Origin: Bordetella genomosp. 12 | GTDB lineage: Bacteria; Pseudomonadota; Gammaproteobacteria; Burkholderiales; Burkholderiaceae_B | DNA length: 64,000 bases | Assembly: GCF_002261355.1 (NCBI RefSeq) | Contig: NZ_NEVU01000002.1 | Span: 1 to 64,000 of the forward strand | Reading direction: 5' to 3' | In this document: positions 56,970 through 64,000 of the stretch, one piece after another | Numbering within the stretch: the first letter of the stretch is position 1 | How the letters are laid out: the number at the start of each line of letters is the position of its first letter | Translations under genes and position numbers: made by a program | The notes under the pieces: model-generated | What the model was told of the DNA's origin: nothing | Database searches by the model: none | Seen by the model: the letters and a program-made list of their open reading frames with translations, nothing else

Positions 56970-58301
56970 TCATCCCGCGATGGCGGCATCGATGGCGCCA
57001 TGCAGCCGCGCCGTCAATTGGTCGAGTTCGTCGTCGCTGATGATGAAGGGCGGCGCGATCAGGATGTGGTCGCCCTGTCGGCCGTCGATGGTCCCGCCCA
57101 TGGGGTAGACCATCAGGCCGCGCGCCATGGCCTCCCGCTTGACCTTCGCGTGCAGGCTCAGCGCGGGATCGAACACCGCCTTGCTGCCGCGGTCGGCGAC
57201 CAGCTCCACGCCGAGAAACAGCCCCCGGCCCCGGATGTCGCCGACATGCGGGTGTCCGCCCAATGCGGCATGCAGGCGCTGCATCAGCCCCTCTCCCTGT
57301 TCGCGCACGCGCATCAGCAAGTGATCACGCCGGATGACTTCCTGCACAGCCAGCGCTGCGGCGCAGGCGACCGCATGGCCCAGATACGTGTGCCCATGCT
57401 GGAAAAAACCGCTGCCCGCGCGCATGGCCTCGACAATGTGGCGCTGGACCATCACCGCGCCAATCGGTTGAAAGCCGCCGCCCAGGCCTTTGGCGATGGT
57501 GATGAGATCAGGGGTGACGCCTTCTTGTTCGACGGCATACAAGGTGCCCGTGCGGCCCATGCCGCACATGACCTCGTCGGCGATGAGGAGCACGCCGTGG
57601 CGGTCGCAGACTGCGCGCATTTTGCGAAAGTAGCCGGCCACGGCAGGCACCGCGCCCGCCGTGGCGCCCACCACGGGTTCGGCCACGAAGGCCAGGACGC
57701 TGGAGGGGCCCAAGGACTGGAAGGTTTGTTCCAGTTCGGCGGCGAGCCGGTCGGTGTACTGGTCGTCGCTTTCGCCAGGCAGTTGGTCACGGTAGGCATA
57801 GCAGGGCGAGACGTGGCTGACCTCGATCAGGAGGGGGGCGAACTGCGCCCGGCGCCAGGCGTTGCCGCCCACGGCCAGGGCCCCCAGCGTGTTGCCGTGA
57901 TAACTCTGCCGGCGCGCCACGATATGACGGCGCTGCGGCTGACCGATTTCCACGAAATACTGGCGCGCCATCTTCAGGGCGGCTTCGATGGCCTCGGAGC
58001 CGCCGGATACAAAATAAACGTGGCTGGTGCCCGCTGGGGCATCGGCCACCAGCCGATCGGCCAGCCGCTCCGCGACCTCGGTGGTGAAGAAGCTTGTGTG
58101 GGCGTAGGAGATGGCATCGATTTGCGCATGCATGGCGGCCAGCACATCCGGGTGGTTGTGCCCCAGGCAGGACACCGCTGCGCCACCCGAGCCGTCAATA
58201 TAGGAGCGGCCGGCGCTGTCCTGAATCCAAACGCCCGAGCCGTGCGTGGCCACTGGCGGAGTCTGACGCAATGAACGGTGCAGGATGTGGGTATTGCTCA
58301 T
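56970..58301 (-). CDS. Class III (aspartate aminotransferase family) aminotransferase
   Basis: 443 aa. PLP fold-type I with the catalytic Lys in LITIAKGLGGGFQPIGAV and the class III pattern LLIADEVMCGMGRTGTLYAVEQEGVTPD. GGSEAIEAALKMARQYFVEIGQPQRR and GFFQHGHTYLGHAVACAAALAV are typical omega-aminotransferase blocks. The substrate could be a diamine, diaminobutyrate, beta-alanine or similar. It follows the RpiR-type gene on the same strand, 38 nt apart, and lies 1.2 kb from the ectoine operon. A role in ectoine or diaminobutyrate breakdown (DoeD-like) is possible but not shown. Confidence 0.88.
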   Translation of the reverse strand: MSNTHILHRSLRQTPPVATHGSGVWIQDSAGRSYIDGSGGAAVSCLGHNHPDVLAAMHAQIDAISYAHTSFFTTEVAERLADRLVADAPAGTSHVYFVSGGSEAIEAALKMARQYFVEIGQPQRRHIVARRQSYHGNTLGALAVGGNAWRRAQFAPLLIEVSHVSPCYAYRDQLPGESDDQYTDRLAAELEQTFQSLGPSSVLAFVAEPVVGATAGAVPAVAGYFRKMRAVCDRHGVLLIADEVMCGMGRTGTLYAVEQEGVTPDLITIAKGLGGGFQPIGAVMVQRHIVEAMRAGSGFFQHGHTYLGHAVACAAALAVQEVIRRDHLLMRVREQGEGLMQRLHAALGGHPHVGDIRGRGLFLGVELVADRGSKAVFDPALSLHAKVKREAMARGLMVYPMGGTIDGRQGDHILIAPPFIISDDELDQLTARLHGAIDAAIAG

Positions 58302-58339
58302 GGTAGGGCTCCAGGGTGGGGGGGCAGAGCGTCAAGCGT

Positions 58340-59257
58340 TCAGGTTGGCGCCACGCGGCGCGATGGCGTCCAATAGACCTCGTCTTCGGCCAGGCGAGCC
58401 TCGATATGCGCCAGGCGCTCGAGGGCGGCCGGGCCGGCCAGGGTGGCCAGCCGCGCGATGACGTGTTCGGCCAGGCCCAGCAGGCCGGCCGTCGTGTGGA
58501 AAAAAGAACCCGGTCCTTGTTGCGTCGGGCACGCGCCGGCCTGCCGGTCATCCGCGGTGAAATGCAAGGTATGCCGCGCGCCGACGGCCACGGGAGCGAG
58601 CGGGTGATCGGTGAGCGCGACGACATGCACGCCGCGCGCCAAGGCCTGGCGTGTCAGCGCGATGGAGGCCGAGGCGTAGGGAGCCTGAGAAATGACCACC
58701 AGGGCGTCGCCGGCCTGCAGCGCGTCGGCGTCTTCGGCGGCCGTCCCGCCCAGGCCGTCGATGAGGACGCCATTGCGGCGGAGCAACTGGAAGGCATAAC
58801 GCATCTGGTAGGCAATGCCAAAGGCCGAGCGCGTGCCCAGAAACCCCACCTGCGCGGCGGCCAGCAGGGTCCGGGCAGCAGCATCGAAGCTGTCCGGCGC
58901 ATTGACGCGGCCGATCGAGGCCAGGGCGCGGGTTTGATCATGGGTGAGGGCGGCCTGACCGGCCCGGGCAGGGTCGGCTTGCAGGGTGGCGGCGCGTTCG
59001 TACAGGCCTGTTTGCGCGCGCTGCGTCAGCGATTGCTGGAAGGGCTTGCGAAACGCCCCATAACTTTCATAGCCGGCCGCGCGGGCCAGGCGTAGCATCG
59101 TCGCGGGCGCCACCCCGACACTCTGTGCCTGGCGGCGCATGGACCACAGGCTGACCTCGGCCGGATGCGCCAGGGCCCAGCGCGCGGCGCGCTGCAACTC
59201 GGCAGGCAGGTGCTCGATCCGGGCGCGCAGGGTGGTCATCAGCTCAGCGGGCAACAT
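58340..59257 (-). CDS. MurR/RpiR-family transcriptional regulator with SIS domain
   Basis: 305 aa. The N-terminal helix-turn-helix is visible as RRQAQSVGVAPATMLRLARAAGYESYGAFRKPF, the classic RpiR pattern. The C-terminal SIS domain (VGFLGTRSAFGIAYQMRYAFQLLRRNGVLIDG, GDALVVISQAPYASASIALTRQALARGVHVVALTDHPLAPVA) would bind a phosphosugar or related metabolite. It lies directly upstream of the aminotransferase on the same strand and probably controls it. Divergent from ectR. Confidence 0.9.
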   Translation of the reverse strand: MLPAELMTTLRARIEHLPAELQRAARWALAHPAEVSLWSMRRQAQSVGVAPATMLRLARAAGYESYGAFRKPFQQSLTQRAQTGLYERAATLQADPARAGQAALTHDQTRALASIGRVNAPDSFDAAARTLLAAAQVGFLGTRSAFGIAYQMRYAFQLLRRNGVLIDGLGGTAAEDADALQAGDALVVISQAPYASASIALTRQALARGVHVVALTDHPLAPVAVGARHTLHFTADDRQAGACPTQQGPGSFFHTTAGLLGLAEHVIARLATLAGPAALERLAHIEARLAEDEVYWTPSRRVAPT

Positions 59258-59426
59258 CGGTTCTCACAGGAAAAAACAAATGATAGGGCCAGAAAAAATA
59301 AAAAACATACGTTTTTTTTACCTGGGGAAATCGCTAATAAAGGCGTCCCCATTTATTTGGATGAAGCCCGCCAAGCCCCTGACTTAACGGTAATTTTTGT
59401 CATCTTCGCGATATCGGTGTTCATTT

Positions 59427-59470
59427 AATTACATCGTGCACGGAATTTTGGTTTGACTTGAATTACATCG
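59427..59470 (+). repeat. 10-bp direct repeat at the ectR promoter
   Basis: AATTACATCG occurs at 59427-59436 and 59461-59470, a period of 34 bp (about three helical turns). The second copy lies in the spacer between -35 and -10. Such spacing would suit two regulator dimers on one face of the DNA; EctR or another protein is a candidate. Confidence 0.55.
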
Positions 59471-59481
59471 ATCCATATCAT
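59453..59481 (+). promoter_or_regulatory. Sigma-70 promoter of ectR-ectABCD
   Basis: TTGACT (59453-59458) and TATCAT (59476-59481) with a 17-nt spacer. Predicted start near 59488, giving a leader of about 19 nt without a clear ribosome binding site before the ectR ATG. Osmotic induction is expected from the operon but is not visible in the hexamers. Confidence 0.75.
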
Positions 59482-59506
59482 TCGTATAGAAATTAATTTT
59501 CGAATC

Positions 59507-60058
59507 ATGAATATGAACAGCGTCAACACGACGGAACCCTCACAGCAGTACGACCTGCGCATCTTGCGTGCCCTGCGCCGCATCACGCGTTCGATCGCCC
59601 TGCATTCGCGCCAGCTCGCCGCGGTCAGCCACATCACGGCGCCGCAGCTCATGTGCCTGCGCACGGTGATTGCCAACGGCCCGATGACGGCCACGGCCAT
59701 CAGCCGGGAGATCCACGTCAGCCCGAGCACCGTGGTCGGCATCCTGGATCGTCTCGAGGACAAGGGTTTTATCCGCCGCGAGCGCGGCCGGGAGGATCGC
59801 CGTATCGTGTTTGTCACTGCCACCGACGCCGGCCGCGAGCTGGCGTCCCAGGCGCCTTCGCCCTTGCAGAAGCATTTGGCGGATGCCCTCAACGCGCTGC
59901 CCGAACTGGAGCAGGCCACGATCACGCTCTCGCTCGAGCGCATCGTGGCCTTGATGGAAGAGGAGGGACATGCGGCCGAAGCCCATGGTGATCCTGCCTC
60001 ACCCATCCTCGAGGTTCCGACGGGGGGAGCGCCGCCGGAATCGGGGTTGGTTGTATGA
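59507..60058 (+). CDS. ectR: MarR-family regulator of ectoine genes
   Basis: 183 aa from the first ATG; a second at 59513 is possible. Winged helix: [68 protein letters not shown]. Position and type match EctR, the repressor known from other ectoine producers. Its last codons overlap the ectA ATG (ATGA at 60055-60058), so regulator and enzymes share one transcript and translation is probably coupled. The C-terminal tail after ~155 is polar and not part of the fold. Confidence 0.88.
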   Translation: MNMNSVNTTEPSQQYDLRILRALRRITRSIALHSRQLAAVSHITAPQLMCLRTVIANGPMTATAISREIHVSPSTVVGILDRLEDKGFIRRERGREDRRIVFVTATDAGRELASQAPSPLQKHLADALNALPELEQATITLSLERIVALMEEEGHAAEAHGDPASPILEVPTGGAPPESGLVV

Positions 60059-60627
60059 GAAATATAGACACACAGACACTCTCCACTTCTGCTCTTCATT
60101 CGGCCGCGCCCGGCGCGGCCCGTCACACCCAGAGCCATCTGCTGCGGGCCCCGCGCCTGATCGATGGCTCCGCCATCCACCGGCTGGTCGCCGATTGCCC
60201 CCCGCTGGATCTCAATTCTTTATATGCCTATCTGCTGCTGTGCGAGCACCACAGCGCAACCTGCGTTCTCGCCGAGAGCGCGGGGGGAAGCATCGATGGG
60301 TTCATCTCCGCATATCAGCCGCCGACCCGGCCCGACGTCCTGTTCGTCTGGCAGGTGGCGGTGCACGAAAGAGCGCGGGGCCAGAAACTGGCCCGCGCCA
60401 TGCTGAACGCATTGCTGCGACGCGATGCGCTCAGTCAGGTTCGCCATCTCGAAACCACAGTGGGGCCGGATAACCACGCCTCGCGCCGTACCTTCGCCGG
60501 CTTGGCCGCCGAATTGGGCGCCCACATCTCCGAACAGCCGTATTTCGATCGGCAGACCTTCGGCGGTGCGGATCACGATGACGAGATGTTGTTGAAGATA
60601 GGCCCGTTTGCACCAGTGTCCCACTAG
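60055..60627 (+). CDS. ectA: L-2,4-diaminobutyrate acetyltransferase
   Basis: 190 aa. GNAT-fold enzyme: [46 protein letters not shown] is the EctA-specific N-terminal block, and [24 protein letters not shown] the acetyl-CoA site. [18 protein letters not shown] is also characteristic. It acetylates diaminobutyrate at the gamma-nitrogen, the second step to ectoine. Overlaps ectR by 4 nt; ectB follows after 117 nt. Confidence 0.96.
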   Translation: MRNIDTQTLSTSALHSAAPGAARHTQSHLLRAPRLIDGSAIHRLVADCPPLDLNSLYAYLLLCEHHSATCVLAESAGGSIDGFISAYQPPTRPDVLFVWQVAVHERARGQKLARAMLNALLRRDALSQVRHLETTVGPDNHASRRTFAGLAAELGAHISEQPYFDRQTFGGADHDDEMLLKIGPFAPVSH

Positions 60628-60744
60628 CCCTTAGCCGGGCAGGGGCCGCGCGGTCCTGCAACACCTCAGGATGTCAGTCCAGCTGGTCCCGCAAGGGGGC
60701 GGCCTGGGGCTTGTCGTCCCTCAACTACAGATAGGGAGGATCAC

Positions 60745-62049
60745 ATGGATTTGAAGATTTTTGATCGTATGGAGTCTGAAGTGCGTGGCTACATTCGGTC
60801 CTTTCCGGTGATATTCAGCCAGGCTCGCGGGTCTTTGCTGATCGATGAAGAAGGTCGTGAGTACATCGACTTCTTCAGTGGCGCAGGTACGCTGAACTAT
60901 GGCCACAACAACCCCGTCTTCAAGGAAAAACTGCTGGAGTATCTCGCCGCCGATGGCGTGGTGCACGGCCTGGACATGGCCACCAGCGCCAAAAAGCGCT
61001 TTCTGGAGACTTTCGAGCGCGTGCTGCTCAAGCCTCGCAATTGGAAGTACACCCTGCAATTCACCGGCCCCACCGGCACCAATGCGGTGGAGGCGGCGCT
61101 GAAGATCGCGCGTCAGGTCAAGGGTCGTTCCAATATCATTTCCTTCACGCATGGCTTTCACGGTGTGAGCGGCGGCTCGCTCGCGGCCACGGCAAACATG
61201 AAGTTCCGCGACGCGGCCGGTTATGGCCTGGGCAATACGACCTTCATGCCGTATGACGGCTATTTCGGCCCGGATGTCGACACCATTGCTTATCTGGAAC
61301 GCATGCTGGATGACCCCAGCAGCGGTATGGACAAGCCGGCCGGCGTGATCGTCGAGACGGTGCAGGGCGAGGGTGGCGTCAACGTTGCCACGCTGCGCTG
61401 GCTCAAAGAGCTGGAAAAACTCTGCCGCCGTCACGACATGCTGCTCATCGTCGATGACATCCAGGTCGGTTGCGGCCGTACCGGCAGCTTCTTCAGTTTT
61501 GAGTCGGCCGGCATCCGTCCGGACATCATCACGCTGTCGAAGTCGTTGTCCGGGTTCGGCCTGCCCATGTCCCTGGTACTGATGAAGCCGGAGTTGGACA
61601 TCTGGAAGCCGGGCGCGCACAGCGGCACGTTCCGCGGCAACAACCTGGCTTTCGTCACCGCCGCCCAGGCCTTGGACAGCTATTGGGCCAGCGATGCCTT
61701 CTCCACCGAAGTGCAGCGCAAGGAGCGCGTGGTGCGCGACTGGCTGGAGAACCTGGCGCACAGCTACCCGAACGCCGGTCTGGCCGTGCGCGGCCGTGGC
61801 CTGATCCAAGGCCTGGTCGCCACCACCACTCCCGAGCTGGCCAATGAGATTGCCCGCAAGGCCTTCGAGCGCGGCGTGGTGATCGAGACCTCGGGCGCGC
61901 ACGACGAAGTGCTCAAGATTCTGCCCGCCCTGACCATCGAGGATGAACTCCTCGCCCGCGGCCTGGACGTCATTGAAGCCAGCGTCGCCGAAGCCCTGGG
62001 ACAGAAACAGTCCTCGGCCCGTGTTCTCAAATTTGGAGGTAAGCGCTAA
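60745..62049 (+). CDS. ectB: Diaminobutyrate--2-oxoglutarate transaminase
   Basis: 434 aa with a good site (GGGAGG) before the ATG. Start MDLKIFDRMESEVRGYIRSFPVIF is EctB-specific. PLP Lys is in ITLSKSLSGFGLPMSLVL; LLIVDDIQVGCGRTGSFFSFE is the class III pattern. It converts aspartate semialdehyde to L-2,4-diaminobutyrate with glutamate as amino donor, the first committed step. The stop and the ectC start share one base (TAATG). Confidence 0.97.
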   Translation: MDLKIFDRMESEVRGYIRSFPVIFSQARGSLLIDEEGREYIDFFSGAGTLNYGHNNPVFKEKLLEYLAADGVVHGLDMATSAKKRFLETFERVLLKPRNWKYTLQFTGPTGTNAVEAALKIARQVKGRSNIISFTHGFHGVSGGSLAATANMKFRDAAGYGLGNTTFMPYDGYFGPDVDTIAYLERMLDDPSSGMDKPAGVIVETVQGEGGVNVATLRWLKELEKLCRRHDMLLIVDDIQVGCGRTGSFFSFESAGIRPDIITLSKSLSGFGLPMSLVLMKPELDIWKPGAHSGTFRGNNLAFVTAAQALDSYWASDAFSTEVQRKERVVRDWLENLAHSYPNAGLAVRGRGLIQGLVATTTPELANEIARKAFERGVVIETSGAHDEVLKILPALTIEDELLARGLDVIEASVAEALGQKQSSARVLKFGGKR

Positions 62050-62447
62050 TGATCGTTCGCAACGTCAAAGATGTCATCGGAACCCCCGACGAAGTGCGCA
62101 CCGACACCTGGATGAGCCGCCGCGTGCTGCTCAAGAAGGACAACATGGGTTTCTCTTTCCACGAAACCACCATCTTCCCGGGCACGCGTACCCATATTCA
62201 CTACAAGAACCATCTCGAAGCGGTGTGGTGCATCGAAGGCGACGGCTCGATCGAGACGATCGCCGACGGTAAGCGCTACGACCTCGGGCCGGGCGTGGTC
62301 TACGCCCTGGACGAGCATGACGAACACTGGCTGTGCGGCGGCAAGGAGCCGCTGCGCGTGATCTGCGTGTTCAACCCGCCGCTGACCGGCCAGGAAGTGC
62401 ACGACGCCGACGGTGTCTATGCGCTGCCCCAGGCCGAAGCGGCCTGA
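62049..62447 (+). CDS. ectC: L-ectoine synthase
   Basis: 132 aa, normal for EctC. Cupin fold: MIVRNVKDVIGTPDEVRTDTW at the start, then GFSFHETTIFPGTRTHIHYKNHLEAVWCIEGDGSIE with metal-binding Glu/His, and YALDEHDEHWL. Closes N-acetyl-diaminobutyrate into ectoine with loss of water. Tightly coupled to ectB. Confidence 0.98.
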   Translation: MIVRNVKDVIGTPDEVRTDTWMSRRVLLKKDNMGFSFHETTIFPGTRTHIHYKNHLEAVWCIEGDGSIETIADGKRYDLGPGVVYALDEHDEHWLCGGKEPLRVICVFNPPLTGQEVHDADGVYALPQAEAA

Positions 62448-62463
62448 TGACAGGAGGCTGATG

Positions 62464-63390
62464 ATGATATCCACTGCGCAGGACCCGTACGCGTCGCGGA
62501 CTGACCGTGCCGCGGCCATCATTGCACGCCAGGACCCGGTCGTTTATGGCGACGGCGCTTACGCCGACGCCTTGAGCGCCGAGCAAGTGCAGTCCTACGA
62601 GAACAATGGTTTTCTGCTTCTCGAGAATCTTTTTTCGGCCGAAGAGGTGGCCGCGTTGCTGGCCGAGGTCGAGCGCATGACGCGCGACCCCGCCATCGTG
62701 CGCCGCGAGGAAGCCATCACCGAACCGGGCAGCAATGCCGTGCGGTCGGTCTTCATGGTGCACGTGCTCAGTCCCATTCTGGCCCGCCTGTCGCGCGACC
62801 CGCGCGTGGCGAATGTGGCGCGCCAGATCCTGGGTTCCGAGGTCTATATCCACCAGTCGCGCGCCAACATGAAGCCGGGCTTCAAGGGCAAGGAGTTCTA
62901 CTGGCACTCCGATTTCGAGACCTGGCACGTCGAGGACGGTATGCCCTCCATGCGCGCGCTGAGTTGCTCGGTATTGCTGTCGGATAACAACGCGACCAAC
63001 GGCCCGCTGATGCTCGTGCCGGGCTCGCACCGCCAGTTCATTTCTTGCGTGGGCCAGACGCCGCGAGAGCACTACAAGCACTCGCTCAAAAAGCAGGAAT
63101 ATGGCGTGCCCGACCCGGTCAGCCTGCAACTGCTGGCCGAGCAGGGCGGCGTGAGCACCATGATGGCGCCGGCGGGCTCGGTGGTGTTTTTCGACTGCAA
63201 CACCATGCACGGTTCGAACAGCAACATCTCCCCGTGGCCGCGTTCCAATGTGTTCATGGTCTACAACAGCATGGAAAACACGCTTGTCGCGCCCAAATAT
63301 GGGTTGGATCCGCGTCCCGAGCACATTGCCACGCGCAAGGCCTTCAAGGCCGTAACGCCGTTGGACGCGCTCAAGCTGGTCGAGCGTTGA
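62464..63390 (+). CDS. ectD: Ectoine 5-hydroxylase
   Basis: 308 aa from the ATG at 62464, which has AGGAGG 6 nt upstream; the ATG at 62461 is only 3 nt away. Fe(II)/2-oxoglutarate dioxygenase with the EctD signature FYWHSDFETWHVEDGMPSMRALSCSVLLSDNN, giving two of the three iron ligands (His, Asp); the third His is in TMHGSNSNISPWPRSN. It adds a 5-hydroxyl to ectoine, giving hydroxyectoine. Last gene of the operon; no ask aspartokinase follows before the terminator. Confidence 0.97.
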   Translation: MISTAQDPYASRTDRAAAIIARQDPVVYGDGAYADALSAEQVQSYENNGFLLLENLFSAEEVAALLAEVERMTRDPAIVRREEAITEPGSNAVRSVFMVHVLSPILARLSRDPRVANVARQILGSEVYIHQSRANMKPGFKGKEFYWHSDFETWHVEDGMPSMRALSCSVLLSDNNATNGPLMLVPGSHRQFISCVGQTPREHYKHSLKKQEYGVPDPVSLQLLAEQGGVSTMMAPAGSVVFFDCNTMHGSNSNISPWPRSNVFMVYNSMENTLVAPKYGLDPRPEHIATRKAFKAVTPLDALKLVER

Positions 63391-63429
63391 GCTAGGCGCC
63401 GTGGGTGTGAGGGCCCCCGGCGACATTGA

Positions 63430-63458
63430 CCCCGGCGCATCGCGCCGGGGATTTTTTT
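63430..63458 (+). terminator. Rho-independent terminator of ectABCD
   Basis: CCCCGGCGC (63430-63438), loop ATC, GCGCCGGGG (63442-63450), then ATTTTTTT (63451-63458), 39 nt after ectD. Confidence 0.93.
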
Positions 63459-63481
63459 GGTTCATCGCGCAATAGCGTGGA

Positions 63482-64000
63482 GGGATTTGGCAAGTTTTCG
63501 TACTCTTAATGGCAGGAATTTGCCATCAGGAGTGCGTGGAGATGCTGGATCGCAAGCTGCTGGAGACGTTGGGAGGCTGGCAAGGCTATGCCGTTGAACG
63601 CGTGGAGTGGCCCGAGGGCGCAGGACGCACGCTGTCGATCTATTTGAAGCCAACCGCCAAGGTGATGCTGTGCGAGCAGTGCGGCGCACGATGTCGCCAG
63701 GTCCATGAGACCACGGTGCGACGGGTGCGAGATCTGCCGCTATTTGAGTACCGGGTTGTTCTTCACGTGCCACGCCGGCGCCTGTTGTGTGAGCGATGCG
63801 GTGGCCCGCGCTTGGAGCGGCTTTCTTGGCTGGGTCGCTACCAACGGGTGACGGATCGGCTTGCGGCGGCCTGCAGCCAATTGCTGCAATCAAGCAACGT
63901 GCAGGCGGTGGCAAGGTTCTTCGAACTGGGTTGGCACTCCGTCAAGGCGCTGGACAAGGCCCGGCTCCGAGCGTCAATGCGCGAGCCGGATTGGTCCAGG
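63482..64000 (+). mobile_element. IS1001-like ISL3-family insertion sequence, partial
   Basis: Non-ectoine sequence begins shortly after the terminator. The left end is placed near 63482 because a region with an inverted-repeat-like start (GGGATTTGGCAAGTTTTCG) precedes the transposase; the exact boundary and target duplication cannot be fixed because the right end lies outside the window. An internal stem ATGGCA/TGCCAT (63509-63514, 63521-63526) lies before the transposase. Confidence 0.7.
63542..64000 (+). CDS. ISL3-family transposase (5' part, runs off the window)
   Basis: 153 codons to the window end with no stop. Start MLDRKLLETLGGWQGYAVERV, then the ISL3 N-terminal zinc finger: VMLCEQCGARCRQVHE and RLLCERCGGPRLERL. 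RVRDLPLFEYRVVLHVPRRR is typical. The helix-turn-helix region LLQSSNVQAVARFFELGWHSVKALDK follows. The DDE catalytic core would lie to the right. It closely recalls the IS1001 transposase of Bordetella as I remember it. Confidence 0.9.
   Translation, partial: MLDRKLLETLGGWQGYAVERVEWPEGAGRTLSIYLKPTAKVMLCEQCGARCRQVHETTVRRVRDLPLFEYRVVLHVPRRRLLCERCGGPRLERLSWLGRYQRVTDRLAAACSQLLQSSNVQAVARFFELGWHSVKALDKARLRASMREPDWSR

Larger units (their letters stand above)
59258..59506. other. AT-rich divergent region between rpiR-type gene and ectR
   Basis: Much more AT-rich than its surroundings, in line with a regulatory region. It carries the ectR promoter, a 10-bp direct repeat and a short A/T stem (AAAAAAC at 59300-59306, GTTTTTT at 59311-59317). 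The rpiR-type gene must have its promoter here too, but I could not place it. Confidence 0.6.

Overview
The window is a GC-rich, gene-dense stretch of chromosome from a betaproteobacterium, most probably a Bordetella species. This is an inference from three things: the housekeeping gene content, an ISL3-family transposase at the right edge that resembles IS1001 of Bordetella, and two small secreted proteins that resemble the B subunits of pertussis toxin. I cannot fix the species.

Layout. 1-4.2 kb: a LuxR-type regulator, a small YchJ/GNAT pair and an amidase. 4.2-10.4 kb: a minus-strand run leuS-lptE-holA-proA plus a small membrane protein. 10.4-19.5 kb: a MarR-MFS pair with a very long palindrome over the marR start, an HU-like protein with a Lys/Ala-rich tail, a SulP transporter, an orphan periplasmic binding protein, rpmB-rpmG, a Bcr/CflA efflux pump and cfa. 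20-23.3 kb: a complete betaine-type ABC importer (proX-proW-proV). 23.3-26.8 kb: a two-unit tautomerase, a thiolase, the two pertussis-toxin-like B subunits and a LOG-family protein. 26.8-34.3 kb: polA, then SURF1 and the cytochrome bo-type quinol oxidase operon cyoABCD. 34.5-42.3 kb: an MFS carrier, a ZIP metal transporter, a dienelactone hydrolase, a HAD phosphatase, a Na/Pi cotransporter, L-serine dehydratase and queH. 42.3-55.7 kb: glnE, a giant YhdP-like protein, rho, trxA, parE, a YcxB-like membrane protein and parC. 55.7-59.3 kb: a DUF418 protein, a class III aminotransferase and an RpiR regulator. 59.4-63.5 kb: the ectoine/hydroxyectoine operon ectR-ectABCD with a clear promoter and terminator, followed by the start of the insertion sequence, which runs off the window.

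Working together. Two osmoprotection strategies are present: uptake (proXWV) and synthesis (ectABCD with its own MarR-type regulator). An aminotransferase/RpiR pair beside the ectoine operon might belong to related diaminobutyrate metabolism, but that is uncertain.

The most unusual finding is the tandem pair at 24972-26054. One protein has the two-domain plan of pertussis toxin S2/S3, the other the single-domain plan of S4/S5 or PltB. Both have signal peptides. No ADP-ribosyltransferase A subunit or ptl-type secretion gene is visible. A perfect 13-bp inverted repeat directly before the first gene would place its ribosome binding site inside an RNA stem. The assignment rests on motif-by-motif comparison with remembered toxin sequences, so it needs a profile search.
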